A DNA stretch of 64,000 bases from Nitrospirota bacterium (GCA_021840555.1 JAKBXW010000003.1:1-64000), one strand, 5' to 3'; counted from the first letter of the stretch, positions 1 to 8,105 are shown. Notes: generated by a model not told the origin, from the letters alone. Translations and numbers: made by a program.

Positions 1-635
1 GATCTGGAATGGGGATCCAGGCTGGAACGCCTCCCAAATCCTCCTACGAACTCATCACAGGCAAAAACACCTTCCAGGAGCTGGTCAGAACGACCGCGCT
101 TCCCTTTCTCAGCGCAATCCCGTGTTCGGTCGCCATGGCGGGGTTTGAGCCGGAGGCGGCCACGATCGAGGCAGGGGTACGGCACCGGATTTTAAAGGAT
201 GCATTGCCTGATCCGGCCATCGCGGACTTCGAATACATCCTTCTCGACTGCCCACCCTCCCTCGGATTCATCACCCTGAACGCCCTCGTCGCGGCCCATT
301 CCGTCCTCATACCCGTTCAGTGCGAGTATTTCGCCCTGGAAGGGCTGGGCCAGTTGATGAAAACAATGGAGCGGGTCAGAAACCGCTGGAATCCGACCCT
401 GTCCATCGAGGGAATATTGCCGACGATGTTCGACAAACGGAACAGGCTCAGCACCTCGGTCCTCGATGAGCTCAAGAAACATTTTCCGAAAGATGTCTTT
501 TCGAGCACAATTCCCAGAAACGTGACGCTGGGGGAGGCACCCAGCCACGGGATGCCGGCCATTCTCTACGATGTGATGTCGAAGGGAGCCCAGTCCTACA
601 TGAGCCTTGCGAAGGAGATCATGGCATATGGCTAA
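1..635 (+). CDS. parA: ParA/Soj chromosome-partitioning ATPase, 5' end outside window
   Basis: This is the C-terminal part of a ParA-type (deviant Walker) ATPase that works with ParB in chromosome segregation. The reading frame is open from base 3 and reads SGMGIQ at the edge, matching the segment just after the Walker A region of the family, so the nucleotide-binding N-terminus lies left of the window. Still visible are the Walker B-like strand YILLDCPPSLG, the family segment VQCEYFALEGLGQL, and a C-terminal part with TMFDKRN and IPRNVTLGEAPSHG, both typical of Soj. The stop overlaps the parB start by 8 bases, so the two are one operon. Confidence 0.93.
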   Translation, partial: SGMGIQAGTPPKSSYELITGKNTFQELVRTTALPFLSAIPCSVAMAGFEPEAATIEAGVRHRILKDALPDPAIADFEYILLDCPPSLGFITLNALVAAHSVLIPVQCEYFALEGLGQLMKTMERVRNRWNPTLSIEGILPTMFDKRNRLSTSVLDELKKHFPKDVFSSTIPRNVTLGEAPSHGMPAILYDVMSKGAQSYMSLAKEIMAYG

Positions 636-1494
636 AATAAGTCTGGGCCGTGGAATCGATTCGCTTTACGGGGAAGAGACGGGAGGAGAACCCTCGTTGT
701 CGATACCGGTCGAGGCCGTCCGCCCCAACCCGTTCCAGCCCCGTAAGTCCTTTTCGAGCGAGGCGCTCGAAGAGCTCGCATCCTCCATGAAGCGCCACGG
801 CCTGCTGCACCCGATCATTGTGGTAAAGCGGGACGGGGGGTACACACTCGTCTCCGGAGAAAGGCGCCTCAGGGCCGCCGAGTCCCTGGGTTGGACAGAG
901 ATACCGGCCCTGATCAAGAGCATGACGGACCAGGACCTCCTTGAAATAGCCCTCGTCGAGAACCTCAAGAGAAGCGATCTCAACCCCGTCGAAATCGCAT
1001 CAGGTCTTAGGAGGCTCTCAGACGAGTTCCACTGGACACAGGAGAACCTCTCGGAATACATCGGCTTCAAAAGATCGACGGTCGCGAACTACCTGAGGAT
1101 CCTGGACCTCCATCAGGAGGTCGTCGAGGCGGTATCAGATGGAAAGGTGACCTTTGGACATGCCAAGGTCCTCTCCCCCCTCACCCCCGAGGAACAGGTT
1201 CGCTGGATGAAAGAAATCGTCGGGAAGGATTTGTCGATAAGAGCCCTGGAAGACCGCCTCGCCCGGAGCAGGAAAAGTCGCCCGGAACCAGCGGACGAGT
1301 CGATGAAGGTCTGGATCATGGAAAACAGGCAAACACTGGAGCGGTCCCTCCCTTGCCGGGCCCGCATCCTGAAGCAAAAAAAAGGATGGAAGGTCGAGCT
1401 CAATTTTACTAGAATGGAAGGACTCGAAGCCATGATTACCCGCCTCGCGGACAATGTGGACGAAAAATCGGAAGGATCGATGGATGAGAAATAG
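628..1494 (+). CDS. parB: ParB/Spo0J centromere-binding partition protein
   Basis: A 288-aa ParB-family protein that binds parS sites and loads onto DNA as a CTP-dependent clamp. The N-terminal nuclease-like domain shows VRPNPFQPRKSF and the box GERRLRAAESLG, followed by LVENLKRSDLNP. A central helix-turn-helix (ENLSEYIGFKRSTVANYLR) recognizes DNA, and the C-terminus would dimerize. A TTG lies upstream in frame at 607, but ATG 628 is preferred: AGGAG at 614-618 is well spaced and MAKISLGRG is the usual start of the family. Overlaps parA by 8 bases and the bactofilin gene by 11. Confidence 0.95.
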   Translation: MAKISLGRGIDSLYGEETGGEPSLSIPVEAVRPNPFQPRKSFSSEALEELASSMKRHGLLHPIIVVKRDGGYTLVSGERRLRAAESLGWTEIPALIKSMTDQDLLEIALVENLKRSDLNPVEIASGLRRLSDEFHWTQENLSEYIGFKRSTVANYLRILDLHQEVVEAVSDGKVTFGHAKVLSPLTPEEQVRWMKEIVGKDLSIRALEDRLARSRKSRPEPADESMKVWIMENRQTLERSLPCRARILKQKKGWKVELNFTRMEGLEAMITRLADNVDEKSEGSMDEK

Positions 1495-1870
1495 CGGTCA
1501 GGATGGTTCCAAGGGAAACATCATCGCCTTTCTTGGGAAGGAAACCCTTTTTCGGGGGTACCTCCAGTTCGAAGGAACGGTACGGATAGATGGAGTTCTG
1601 GAGGGAGAGATCCATTCCAAAAACACGTTGATCATCGGGGACGGAGCGACTATCTCCGGGACAATCAATGTCGGAAAGGTGGTCTGTGGAGGAACGGTCA
1701 CCGGAAAGGTCTATGCAACCGAATCGATCCAGTTCGTGAAGCCGTCGAACATTCGGGGAGAGATAAAAACTCCCGCGCTGGTCATCGAGGAGGGGGTGAT
1801 TTTTAACGGACAGTGCGAGATGGACACAGGAGTGCGGAAGGAACCGGAGGTTGCAGGAAAAGGTGGATAA
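1484..1870 (+). CDS. Bactofilin (polymer-forming cytoskeletal protein)
   Basis: A 128-aa bactofilin (DUF583). These proteins polymerize without nucleotide into membrane-associated filaments that organize cell-shape or polarity factors. The core is a run of short beta-helix turns: FEGTVRIDGVLEGEI, IIGDGATISGTINVGKV and GGTVTGKVYATESI, flanked by short disordered ends. ATG 1484 is chosen because GGAAGGA lies about 7 bases upstream; an in-frame ATG at 1454 deeper inside parB is possible. Position directly behind parAB fits a link with chromosome or cell-pole organization (inference). Confidence 0.88.
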   Translation: MRNSGQDGSKGNIIAFLGKETLFRGYLQFEGTVRIDGVLEGEIHSKNTLIIGDGATISGTINVGKVVCGGTVTGKVYATESIQFVKPSNIRGEIKTPALVIEEGVIFNGQCEMDTGVRKEPEVAGKGG

Positions 1871-2945
1871 AGGCAAGGTCCTGGTCGGGCTGAGCGGGGG
1901 TGTCGACTCGGCCGTCTCGGCCTGGCTGCTCAAACAGGAAGGTTACGATGTACTGGGGGTCGTTCTTAAGCTCTGGGAGGAAGAGGGACAGACCGACAAG
2001 CCGTGGACTGAAAGAACCTGCTGTCACGTCCCCATGGTCCGGTATCTGTGCGAACGGATTCTCGGAGTACCTCTGGAAATATACGAATCGGCCCTTGCGT
2101 TCCAGGAAAAGGTCGTGAACCCCTTCAAAAATGCCTACGCCGCCGGAGCCACCCCAAACCCGTGCACCTCCTGCAATGCCGAAATCAAGATCAGGACACT
2201 CCTCGATATTGCACAGGAAAAAGGAATCCCGACAATTGCCACAGGCCACTATGCCTCGTGGGGGTATTCGGAGGATTACAGACGACCCGGCCTCAAAATG
2301 AGCCCCGATAGAACGAAGGACCAGTCCTATTTTCTGTCGAGAACGACAGGAATCAGTCCGCATAATTTCCGGCTTCCCCTTGGAGAGAAAACGAAGGCTG
2401 AAGTAAGGAAACTGGCAGAACGGGCGGGATTCCCGGTCTCCGGAATGCTTGAGAACCAGGAAGCATGTTTCGTGTCTGAAAAAAGGGTCACAGAATATCT
2501 CGATCCCAGAAACCCATCCGATCCGGGGTCAGGGACCTGGAAGGCCATGACGACATCAGGAAAATTCCTTGGATCCCTGAGAACGGGGATCGGCCTCACA
2601 CGGGGACAGCGACGGGGTCACGGAATCGCAGGGGGAGAACGGCTTTACATCCTGTCGGTGAATCCCGTCAAAAAAGAGGTCCTGATGGGATCCAAGGGCG
2701 AGCTGATGTCCCGGACATTCATGATCGAAGACCCTCAGGGAGTGATCTCTTCCGAACCCGAGGAAACAGCCCTTCCCCTTTTCGTGCGATTTCGGTCGAC
2801 GATGGCGCCTGTCCCCTGCCGCCGCGATCCCGGGAACCCGGCAAAACTAATCCTCGAAAATCCCCATGACGGAATCGTATCGGGCCAGATCGCCGCTTTT
2901 TATGACAGAAACGAGATTCTGGTCGGATCGGCCCGTCTTGTCTGA
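1863..2945 (+). CDS. mnmA: tRNA-specific 2-thiouridylase MnmA
   Basis: MnmA transfers sulfur to U34 of tRNA Lys, Glu and Gln to make s2U. The ~360-aa protein begins with the PP-loop pyrophosphatase motif VGLSGGVDSAVSAWLL. The active-site cysteines are in PNPCTSCNAEIK (with TGHYA following) and ENQEACFV, and the DQSYFLSRT segment is typical. GTG 1863 is preferred because GGAGG (1846-1850) is about 12 bases upstream; a TTG at 1851 touches that same SD and is too close. The start overlaps the bactofilin 3' end by 8 bases. Confidence 0.94.
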   Translation: MDKGKVLVGLSGGVDSAVSAWLLKQEGYDVLGVVLKLWEEEGQTDKPWTERTCCHVPMVRYLCERILGVPLEIYESALAFQEKVVNPFKNAYAAGATPNPCTSCNAEIKIRTLLDIAQEKGIPTIATGHYASWGYSEDYRRPGLKMSPDRTKDQSYFLSRTTGISPHNFRLPLGEKTKAEVRKLAERAGFPVSGMLENQEACFVSEKRVTEYLDPRNPSDPGSGTWKAMTTSGKFLGSLRTGIGLTRGQRRGHGIAGGERLYILSVNPVKKEVLMGSKGELMSRTFMIEDPQGVISSEPEETALPLFVRFRSTMAPVPCRRDPGNPAKLILENPHDGIVSGQIAAFYDRNEILVGSARLV

Positions 2946-2973
2946 TCCAGAACCGGTTCTCTCCGGAAATCCG

Positions 2974-3765
2974 ATGGATGAGGCCTTCCAGAATCTTCTC
3001 TTCCTCGACGTGGAAACGACTGGACTTCTCATGCAGCCGTCGGCCCGGATCGTCGAAATCAGCATATCAGCCTGGTCCCCGGACGGCCCCACCCAGCGTC
3101 ATACAACCCTGATCAATCCCATGGAACCGATACCGACGCTTTATACAGCCATCCACGGGATCGATGACGCAATGGTGCGCGGAGCCCCGACCTTCTCCGA
3201 GTACTGGGATGAAATGAAGGAGATATTCCGGGAAAAGACCGTGGTCGCCCATAATCTTTCTTTTGACATGGGAATGATGAACCGGGAACTCCTGAGACTC
3301 GACCAATCCCCCCTGGGAAATCCGGGAATCGATACCGTCCCGGTCCTGAAAAAGCTCCTGCCCGAGATGAAGAATCACAAGCTTCGCAACCTTGCGTCAG
3401 CTCTTGGAGTCAGCCATCAAAATGTTCACAGGGCGGAGGACGACGTCAGGGCCCTCGAAGAGGTTCTTGCCATAGCCATGCAAGAACCGATCGAAATTCT
3501 CACAGGAAGGATTGGAATCGACCTCTCTCTCTGGGGGGGACTGGCCTCCCACCGCTATTTCAGGGACTGCTTCTGGTGGGCCCAGCAGGCAGGTTCCGGC
3601 CTGACCGTCGTCCTTCTTCGCCCTTCCCCCGAATCGGGAGGGGAGAGGCGGATGGAAGAGATTCGCCTCACCAATCCCGGGTTCTCCTCAAAGAGATTGG
3701 GCGAATACAGGGAAAAAGGGCGATATACCTTCTCCTGGTCGGAGGTCTACCGCATAATTCAGTGA
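2974..3765 (+). CDS. DnaQ-like 3'-5' exonuclease (DEDDh family)
   Basis: A 263-aa protein with an RNase H-like DEDD exonuclease domain like the DNA polymerase III epsilon proofreading subunit. Exo I is LFLDVETTGL (catalytic D and E), Exo II is VAHNLSFDMGMM, and Exo III is HRAEDDVRALEEV with the catalytic H and D. The remaining ~90 residues match no domain I recognise. A longer frame starts at 2866 inside mnmA, but ATG 2974 places the exonuclease fold near the N-terminus as usual. Without a replicase operon context, a repair or RNA-processing role is as likely as proofreading. It is the last core gene before the integrated element. Confidence 0.85.
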   Translation: MDEAFQNLLFLDVETTGLLMQPSARIVEISISAWSPDGPTQRHTTLINPMEPIPTLYTAIHGIDDAMVRGAPTFSEYWDEMKEIFREKTVVAHNLSFDMGMMNRELLRLDQSPLGNPGIDTVPVLKKLLPEMKNHKLRNLASALGVSHQNVHRAEDDVRALEEVLAIAMQEPIEILTGRIGIDLSLWGGLASHRYFRDCFWWAQQAGSGLTVVLLRPSPESGGERRMEEIRLTNPGFSSKRLGEYREKGRYTFSWSEVYRIIQ

Positions 3766-3824
3766 AAATACGAGCATGAGATTCGCTTTTGTGCTAAGAT
3801 GGCAGGATACGTGCCGGAAGAAGA

Positions 3825-3878
3825 ATATGGTGGGCGATACAGGTTTCGAACCTGTGACCCCTGCCGTGTGAAGGCAGT
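3825..3878. repeat. attL: 54-bp tRNA-Val 3'-end duplicate
   Basis: Identical to 27630-27683. It carries the tRNA 3' end including CCA, the T-arm and the anticodon arm up to the anticodon-stem base, then diverges into AT-rich DNA. It cannot form a tRNA because the D-arm and 5' acceptor strand are absent. This is the end distal to the integrase. Confidence 0.95.
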
Positions 3879-3982
3879 AAGTATCATTTTCTCCATAACT
3901 AGATAGTCGATATATCATCATGTTCATCAGTATTTATTGATAACGATACATCATATCATATCATCATATTTTTCCTCCTCAT

Positions 3983-4000
3983 TGTGGCAAAATTGTGGCA
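3983..4000. repeat. Left putative integrase arm-type site (18 bp)
   Basis: TGTGGCAAAATTGTGGCA, itself two TGTGGCA units separated by AAAT. The same 18 bases occur in the same orientation at 27568-27585 near the other end. Short repeats just inside both att sites are what tyrosine recombinases of this type use as arm-binding sites; function is inferred. Confidence 0.6.
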
Positions 4001-4008
4001 GACCACAG

Positions 4009-4704
4009 CTATGACAGTCCATATTTTTGGGCCACTTCTTCCGGTATGATTCCTTTCTCTTCCAGAGCAGCACTCAATCTTTCCCATGTCCACCCTGAAT
4101 TTCCATTGACACCAAGAAGAAGATCCAATTCCGCCACTGTCAGGGCTTCATCTTCAATCAGTCTTTGGAAGACTGCTTCGGTGGGATAGATCCAGGTATC
4201 CTTTGATCCAGTTAAATCATTTCTGGAGGTCCATCCAGTTTCTGGATTAGGCCACAAAAATTTTCCTTCCATCAAGGCACATTCTATTAGCACCCGGGCG
4301 GACGGCTGTACTGACGGAACAACCACTTTCAAACCTCGTGTAGGATAGGGATCATCACCCCGGCGGCCCTCATCCCCGACGACAAAGAGATATTTCGGTC
4401 CTTTACCAAATAAAACTCGAAAAACTTCATCCCAATTTTTAAAATCCTCCAGAGTTAAAGAATCAGTCCAACATTCAAGACCCTTCCACCGATGAATACC
4501 AGGAAGAAGTTTCCCGGTCTTGTAGTCAACACCAAGGAATTTCGAAATCTTCTCGATTTTTTCTTCCCCAAGATACCCTCTATTTTTTCCCCCAAGGAAT
4601 CGGCTCAATTGCGCTTGGGAAATATCATTAGCTGTTGCCATTTTTAAAATAGATATCTTCTTGAACTTACTTAAATACAATAACATTCTTCTATCGATAG
4701 CCAT
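4009..4704 (-). CDS. XRE-type helix-turn-helix regulator of the element
   Basis: A 231-aa protein with an N-terminal Cro/CI-like helix-turn-helix: ATANDISQAQLSRFLGG, then EEKIEKISKFLGVD. The remaining ~170 residues have no domain I recognise and end with an acidic helical segment, LTVAELDLLLGVNG. It is transcribed divergently from the excisionase-like gene across a spacer holding two similar palindromes, the usual arrangement for a maintenance repressor controlling excision and replication. The AT-richer composition than the core genes suggests it belongs to the transferred module. Confidence 0.75.
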   Translation of the reverse strand: MAIDRRMLLYLSKFKKISILKMATANDISQAQLSRFLGGKNRGYLGEEKIEKISKFLGVDYKTGKLLPGIHRWKGLECWTDSLTLEDFKNWDEVFRVLFGKGPKYLFVVGDEGRRGDDPYPTRGLKVVVPSVQPSARVLIECALMEGKFLWPNPETGWTSRNDLTGSKDTWIYPTEAVFQRLIEDEALTVAELDLLLGVNGNSGWTWERLSAALEEKGIIPEEVAQKYGLS

Positions 4705-4740
4705 TTAAAACCCCCTTGACAAGTCCATCAAGAATGATCA

Positions 4741-4774
4741 TATTAATATTAATAAGCTCGTATTGATCTTAATA
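4741..4774. promoter_or_regulatory. Twin palindromic operators in the divergent intergenic region
   Basis: A perfect 14-bp palindrome TATTAATATTAATA at 4741-4754 is followed 20 bp later by TATTGATCTTAATA (4761-4774), 12 of 14 identical and nearly palindromic. Centre-to-centre spacing is about two helical turns, as for cooperative binding of repressor dimers. TTGACA at about 4718 could be a -35 element toward the excisionase gene. Assignment to the neighbouring XRE regulator is inference. Confidence 0.55.
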
Positions 4775-4820
4775 TGAACATACATTTTTCAAGATTCTAA
4801 TTATACAGGGGGTCCCATCA

Positions 4821-5111
4821 ATGGGCAAAAAACTTCTGACGCTTGAAGAGTTTGCAACCGAACTGGCCATGACGCCTGGGTCTCTCCGGAATCTGCTATC
4901 CCGACCCAATGACCGTCTCGATCTCCCTCCGTCTTTTAGGATCGGAAAGAGGAGATTCTTTTCTGCGGAGGCGGTCGAAATCTGGATCGAAAAAAAAATT
5001 ATTGCTGCTCAAGGGAAGATGGCAGAAAACAAAGTATCAACTCCTCCCCGAGGTCCAGGTCGGCCGACAAAACGTCAGGCTCTAGCTAAGGCCCAGCAGG
5101 GGAACACATGA
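4821..5111 (+). CDS. Excisionase/AlpA-like DNA-binding protein
   Basis: A 96-aa protein. Residues 5-60 form a short winged-helix/MerR-like domain of the excisionase family: LTLEEFATELAMTPGSLRNL, then FRIGKRRFFSAEAVEIWI. The tail PPRGPGRPTKRQ resembles an AT-hook (GRP core), suggesting minor-groove contacts. Such proteins act as directionality factors for tyrosine integrases or as transcription activators. GGGGG just upstream of ATG serves as ribosome site. It is the first gene of the rightward replication and mobilization block and overlaps the next small gene by ATGA. Confidence 0.65.
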   Translation: MGKKLLTLEEFATELAMTPGSLRNLLSRPNDRLDLPPSFRIGKRRFFSAEAVEIWIEKKIIAAQGKMAENKVSTPPRGPGRPTKRQALAKAQQGNT

Positions 5112-5284
5112 GACTCCAGATCGACAATAAGAGCTATCAAGCCGGATACGGGGAGGGAAGATCGGGGGAATCCTCAAAATCGCACGAGGAACTGGTCCGG
5201 GCAGGGCTGGATGATTTGAGCTATTTGTCCGGGTTTATCGAAGGCGAGGCAAAAAGGATTACCGGATCCGAGCCAGAAAAATAA
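5108..5284 (+). CDS. Small hypothetical protein (58 aa)
   Basis: A 58-aa frame starting MRLQIDNKSY and ending ITGSEPEK. Its ATG overlaps the stop of the excisionase-like gene (ATGA), which argues that it is translated by coupling. The second half (EELVRAGLDDLSYLSGFIEG) looks helical and acidic. I recognise no family; the overlap and uninterrupted frame are the evidence that it is real. Confidence 0.55.
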   Translation: MRLQIDNKSYQAGYGEGRSGESSKSHEELVRAGLDDLSYLSGFIEGEAKRITGSEPEK

Positions 5285-5287
5285 AAA

Positions 5288-5308
5288 GGCCCCTTTTGGG
5301 GAGGGGCC
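5288..5308 (+). promoter_or_regulatory. Stem-loop between small genes
   Basis: A perfect 7-bp stem, GGCCCCT at 5288-5294 with AGGGGCC at 5302-5308, and a 7-base loop TTTGGGG. No T-run follows, so it is unlikely to be a strong intrinsic terminator. It lies 15 bases upstream of the 36-aa zinc protein and could modulate its translation or mRNA stability (inference). Confidence 0.4.
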
Positions 5309-5323
5309 AGAGAGGATCTTGCA

Positions 5324-5434
5324 ATGCACAAGGAAAAAGATACCACAAGAGTATCCCGCAATCAACGGTTTCGGAAAGATCATCCTTGTCCGATTTGCGG
5401 AGGACATGATCAGGCCGGAAAAGGCTCCCGATGA
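5324..5434 (+). CDS. 36-aa zinc-finger microprotein coupled to the primase-helicase
   Basis: A 36-aa basic protein whose C-terminal half reads HPCPICGGHDQAGKG. The Cys-X2-Cys-X2-His pattern is the zinc-binding core seen at the N-terminus of phage and plasmid primases (CHC2-type, CPxCGGHD). The gene ends in an ATGA overlap with the primase-helicase, which itself lacks such a finger at its N-terminus. The likely reading is a primase zinc-binding module encoded as a separate polypeptide (inference). AGAGGA about 10 bases upstream is a plausible ribosome site. Confidence 0.6.
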   Translation: MHKEKDTTRVSRNQRFRKDHPCPICGGHDQAGKGSR

Positions 5435-7656
5435 TCGATCATAGCCGCGATCTCGATGCCCTGGATCCTCCGGTCGGACCGGACGGAGGGAGACTTCGGG
5501 AGACGATATTGAGGCTGAGACCGGAAGATCTGGACAGGATCGTTGATTCTTTCCCCCGGGCGCTTGACTCTGATCATGCCAAGATGCTGGCGGGATCTGG
5601 GATCTCTCCGGAGGTGATTGTCGAACGGGGCTATCGGACGATAACCGACAAATCCGTCCTGGAGAGTTTGGGCTTTGAGGCGTGGCAGGCCCGTGTTCCG
5701 GCCCTTCTGGTCCCGATCCGGGATCGGGAGGGGCATGTCGTATCTGTCCAGATCCGGCCCGACCGGCCGCGGCTGAACAAGTCCGGTAAGCCCATCAAGT
5801 ACGATTCCGTTTCCGGGGCGGGGCATCGAATCGATTTCCCCTCCGGGGTGCCCCTTCCGGGTCCGGAACAAGAAATCTGGATTACCGAAGGGGTAAAAAA
5901 GGCTGACTCCCTCGCTAGCCGAGGGATCTATTGTTTGGCTTTGCCTGGCGTCGATACCTGGTCCGGACCGGACGCAATCCAAGACCTCAAGACCACAGTC
6001 GAATGGAAGGGGCGGACAGTTATTATCGCGTTCGATTCTGACTTTTTGACCAACCCACGAGTTGCCAACGCCCGCGAGGCCCTAACCAGATTTTTGGGGG
6101 ACCGGAAGGCAACCGTCCGATATTTGAACCTCCCCAATCTTGCCAGCGGAAAAAAACAAGGTGTGGATGACTTCTTTGCGGAAGGGCAAACACTGGAGGA
6201 TGTTCTCCGACTTGTTAGCGATTGTGCTCCCACAGCGACTCCAGATCCCGTCTCCCAAACATGGACAGGACAACTCGACCGGACCCCCACCGGACGCCTA
6301 ATCGCAAATTCCAGGACTTTGGGATTAATCCTCCGCAATGCTCCAGACATCGGATCCTTGAATTACAACGAGTTCTCGGGGCTGGTCCAGATCGGGAACA
6401 CGGCGGTCGATGATCCGGTTTTGTTTCGTCTTGCCGAGCAGATAGAAAGGATCTACGGAGAGGGGTGTACCATCCCCCTGGCTCGCCTCCGGGAGGCGGT
6501 GGAAGCCGTAGCCCACGAACACCCCGCCCATCCGGTCCGTGATTGGCTCGACTCGCTCGCCTGGGACGGTCTCTCTCGGATTGAGGCGTTGTTCCCGGTC
6601 TACTATGGGACCAAGGACGATGAGTACACGCGAGCAGTTGGCCGGAACTTCCTTATCGGAGCCGTCTCCAGAATTATTAGCCCCGGCTCCCAGGTCGACG
6701 CCATGCCGATTTTGGAGGGTCCCCAAGGGATCCTGAAATCGAGTTCGATCCAGGTCCTTTTTGGTAGGGAATGGACGGCCGAGCTGAAAGCTGATCCGAA
6801 TCACAAAGATTTCGAAGCCTCGCTATTGGGAATATGGGTGCTGGAATTCGCCGAACTTGAATCTCTCGATCGGGCGGGAGTGGGACGGATCAAACTGCAA
6901 TTATCAGTCCGGTCGGACTGGGTGCGGTTGTCGTATCGACGTGACAATCAGCGGTATCCGCGCCAGTGCGTATTTTTTGGGACGACGAATGACCGCGAAT
7001 ATCTCAAGGATGCGACAGGATCCCGCAGGTTCTGGCCGATTCGGTGTGGGCAGATAGACATAGCGGCATTGGCCCGTGATCGGGACCAGCTTTTGGCCGA
7101 AGCTGTGACTCGATTCAAGGCCGGGGAATCGTGGTGGAAAGTTCCTGAGCAAGCGGCCGATGAGCAGGAGGCCCGTTATCGGGCGGATAGCTGGGAAGAG
7201 GTCATTCGACCATTTTTGTCATCGCGATCAGAGACCACGACGACAGAAATCCTTGAGCAATGCTTGGAGATCCAACGGAGCCAGCACTTTCTTGCATCGC
7301 AGATCCGCGTCGGAAATGCTCTGAAACGATGTGGGTGGGAGAGGGTAAAAATCAGGCTCGGGAAGGATCTAGCATGGGTTTATCGCCCTCCTGAGCCTGT
7401 TCCCAAGTCGAAGTTGGGAACAACCGGGAACAACTCGGGAACATCCAGCACTGACGCCATTGTTCCCGGTTGTTCCCGAGGCAATGAGGCCCCACCATCT
7501 CCCACACTTACCAATAACTCTAAAAAACACCTTGGGAACATGGGAACAACTGGGAACAACCCAGTACTGGAGCCATGTTCCCAAGGTGTTCCCAACCCGG
7601 ATATTTCCGGAAGTTCGGACAGGTTAGGAACAGACGATTGGCAGGAGGTGGAGTGA
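5431..7656 (+). CDS. Replication protein: DUF3854/TOPRIM-like plus VapE-type helicase
   Basis: A 741-aa protein, probably the element's primase-helicase. Residues ~140-250 form a TOPRIM-like DUF3854 domain (ITEGVKKADSLASRG, LALPGVDTW, IIAFDSDF, GVDDFFAEG). Residues ~400-560 are a virulence-associated-E (VapE) superfamily 3-like ATPase: P-loop-like EGPQGILKSSS at ~430, Walker B-like LEFAELESL at ~470, then FFGTTNDREYL and GSRRFWPI. The last ~110 residues are low-complexity (GTTGNN and related) and coincide with an inverted/direct GGGAACA heptamer array in the DNA. Start overlaps the zinc microprotein (ATGA); the stop overlaps the next gene (TGATG). Such proteins drive replication of phage satellites and integrative elements. 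Confidence 0.8.
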   Translation: MIDHSRDLDALDPPVGPDGGRLRETILRLRPEDLDRIVDSFPRALDSDHAKMLAGSGISPEVIVERGYRTITDKSVLESLGFEAWQARVPALLVPIRDREGHVVSVQIRPDRPRLNKSGKPIKYDSVSGAGHRIDFPSGVPLPGPEQEIWITEGVKKADSLASRGIYCLALPGVDTWSGPDAIQDLKTTVEWKGRTVIIAFDSDFLTNPRVANAREALTRFLGDRKATVRYLNLPNLASGKKQGVDDFFAEGQTLEDVLRLVSDCAPTATPDPVSQTWTGQLDRTPTGRLIANSRTLGLILRNAPDIGSLNYNEFSGLVQIGNTAVDDPVLFRLAEQIERIYGEGCTIPLARLREAVEAVAHEHPAHPVRDWLDSLAWDGLSRIEALFPVYYGTKDDEYTRAVGRNFLIGAVSRIISPGSQVDAMPILEGPQGILKSSSIQVLFGREWTAELKADPNHKDFEASLLGIWVLEFAELESLDRAGVGRIKLQLSVRSDWVRLSYRRDNQRYPRQCVFFGTTNDREYLKDATGSRRFWPIRCGQIDIAALARDRDQLLAEAVTRFKAGESWWKVPEQAADEQEARYRADSWEEVIRPFLSSRSETTTTEILEQCLEIQRSQHFLASQIRVGNALKRCGWERVKIRLGKDLAWVYRPPEPVPKSKLGTTGNNSGTSSTDAIVPGCSRGNEAPPSPTLTNNSKKHLGNMGTTGNNPVLEPCSQGVPNPDISGSSDRLGTDDWQEVE
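7398..7593. repeat. Iteron-like array: 11 copies of GGGAACA in both orientations
   Basis: GGGAACA occurs at 7416, 7426, 7437, 7534, 7542 and 7552 on the + strand and as TGTTCCC at 7398, 7461, 7471, 7576 and 7587. Copies in each cluster are 8-11 bp apart, near one helical turn, so they face the same side of the helix. The array lies inside the primase-helicase 3' end and encodes its low-complexity tail. A replication origin recognised by the element's own initiator is the simplest reading (inference). Confidence 0.6.
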
Positions 7657-8105
7657 TGGAGGTCATTGCGCTTGTCCAACTCCGTGTAAAAAGCACCGGG
7701 GCCGAATATCTCCCGGGAGAACGAGTGGACGCCGCCCCGGAAAAACTCAGGGAGTGGGCGGAAAGAGGTCTGGTCCGGGTTGTGAAGCAGGAAGCTCCCC
7801 TTCCCGTCGTCGTGGCCTCCGATGGTCGGGTGTTGGCCTGGACCAACGACCCTCCCCATATTCGGGTCTACGCCTGGGTGCTCCAGACCCTGAGATTTAT
7901 CCCGGTGGACGCTCAGACTTCTAAAATCCTCAAGATCCCTTCCGGAGAAATGGATGCGACCCGTCTCCGAAAACTGGCGAGGGACCTCCGGATGACTGAC
8001 CAGGAGCTCCAGGCAGCTTTGTCTCAACTTGTAAGAGAGAAGGATCTAGAATTCCGGACGGATCGAGGCCGGAGGATCTACTTTCTAGCTCCGTTGCGAT
8101 ATTAA
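7656..8105 (+). CDS. Hypothetical protein with C-terminal winged-helix-like segment
   Basis: A 149-aa protein. The N-terminal ~45 residues (VQLRVKSTGAEYLPGERVD, then EKLREWAERGLVRVV) resemble small phage/plasmid proteins in which a GERVD-type strand precedes a helix. The C-terminal ~50 residues look like a winged helix: RKLARDLRMTDQELQAALSQ followed by a basic strand pair (EFRTDRGRRIYFL). ATG 7656 is supported by AGGAGG at 7643-7648 and a one-base overlap with the primase-helicase stop. Function not known; a replication accessory or DNA-binding role is plausible. Confidence 0.65.
   Translation: MEVIALVQLRVKSTGAEYLPGERVDAAPEKLREWAERGLVRVVKQEAPLPVVVASDGRVLAWTNDPPHIRVYAWVLQTLRFIPVDAQTSKILKIPSGEMDATRLRKLARDLRMTDQELQAALSQLVREKDLEFRTDRGRRIYFLAPLRY

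Noticed and set aside
3829-3878. A second tRNA-Val gene
   Set aside because: Only the 3' two thirds is present; the 5' acceptor strand and D-arm are replaced by AT-rich DNA, so it is an attachment-site remnant.
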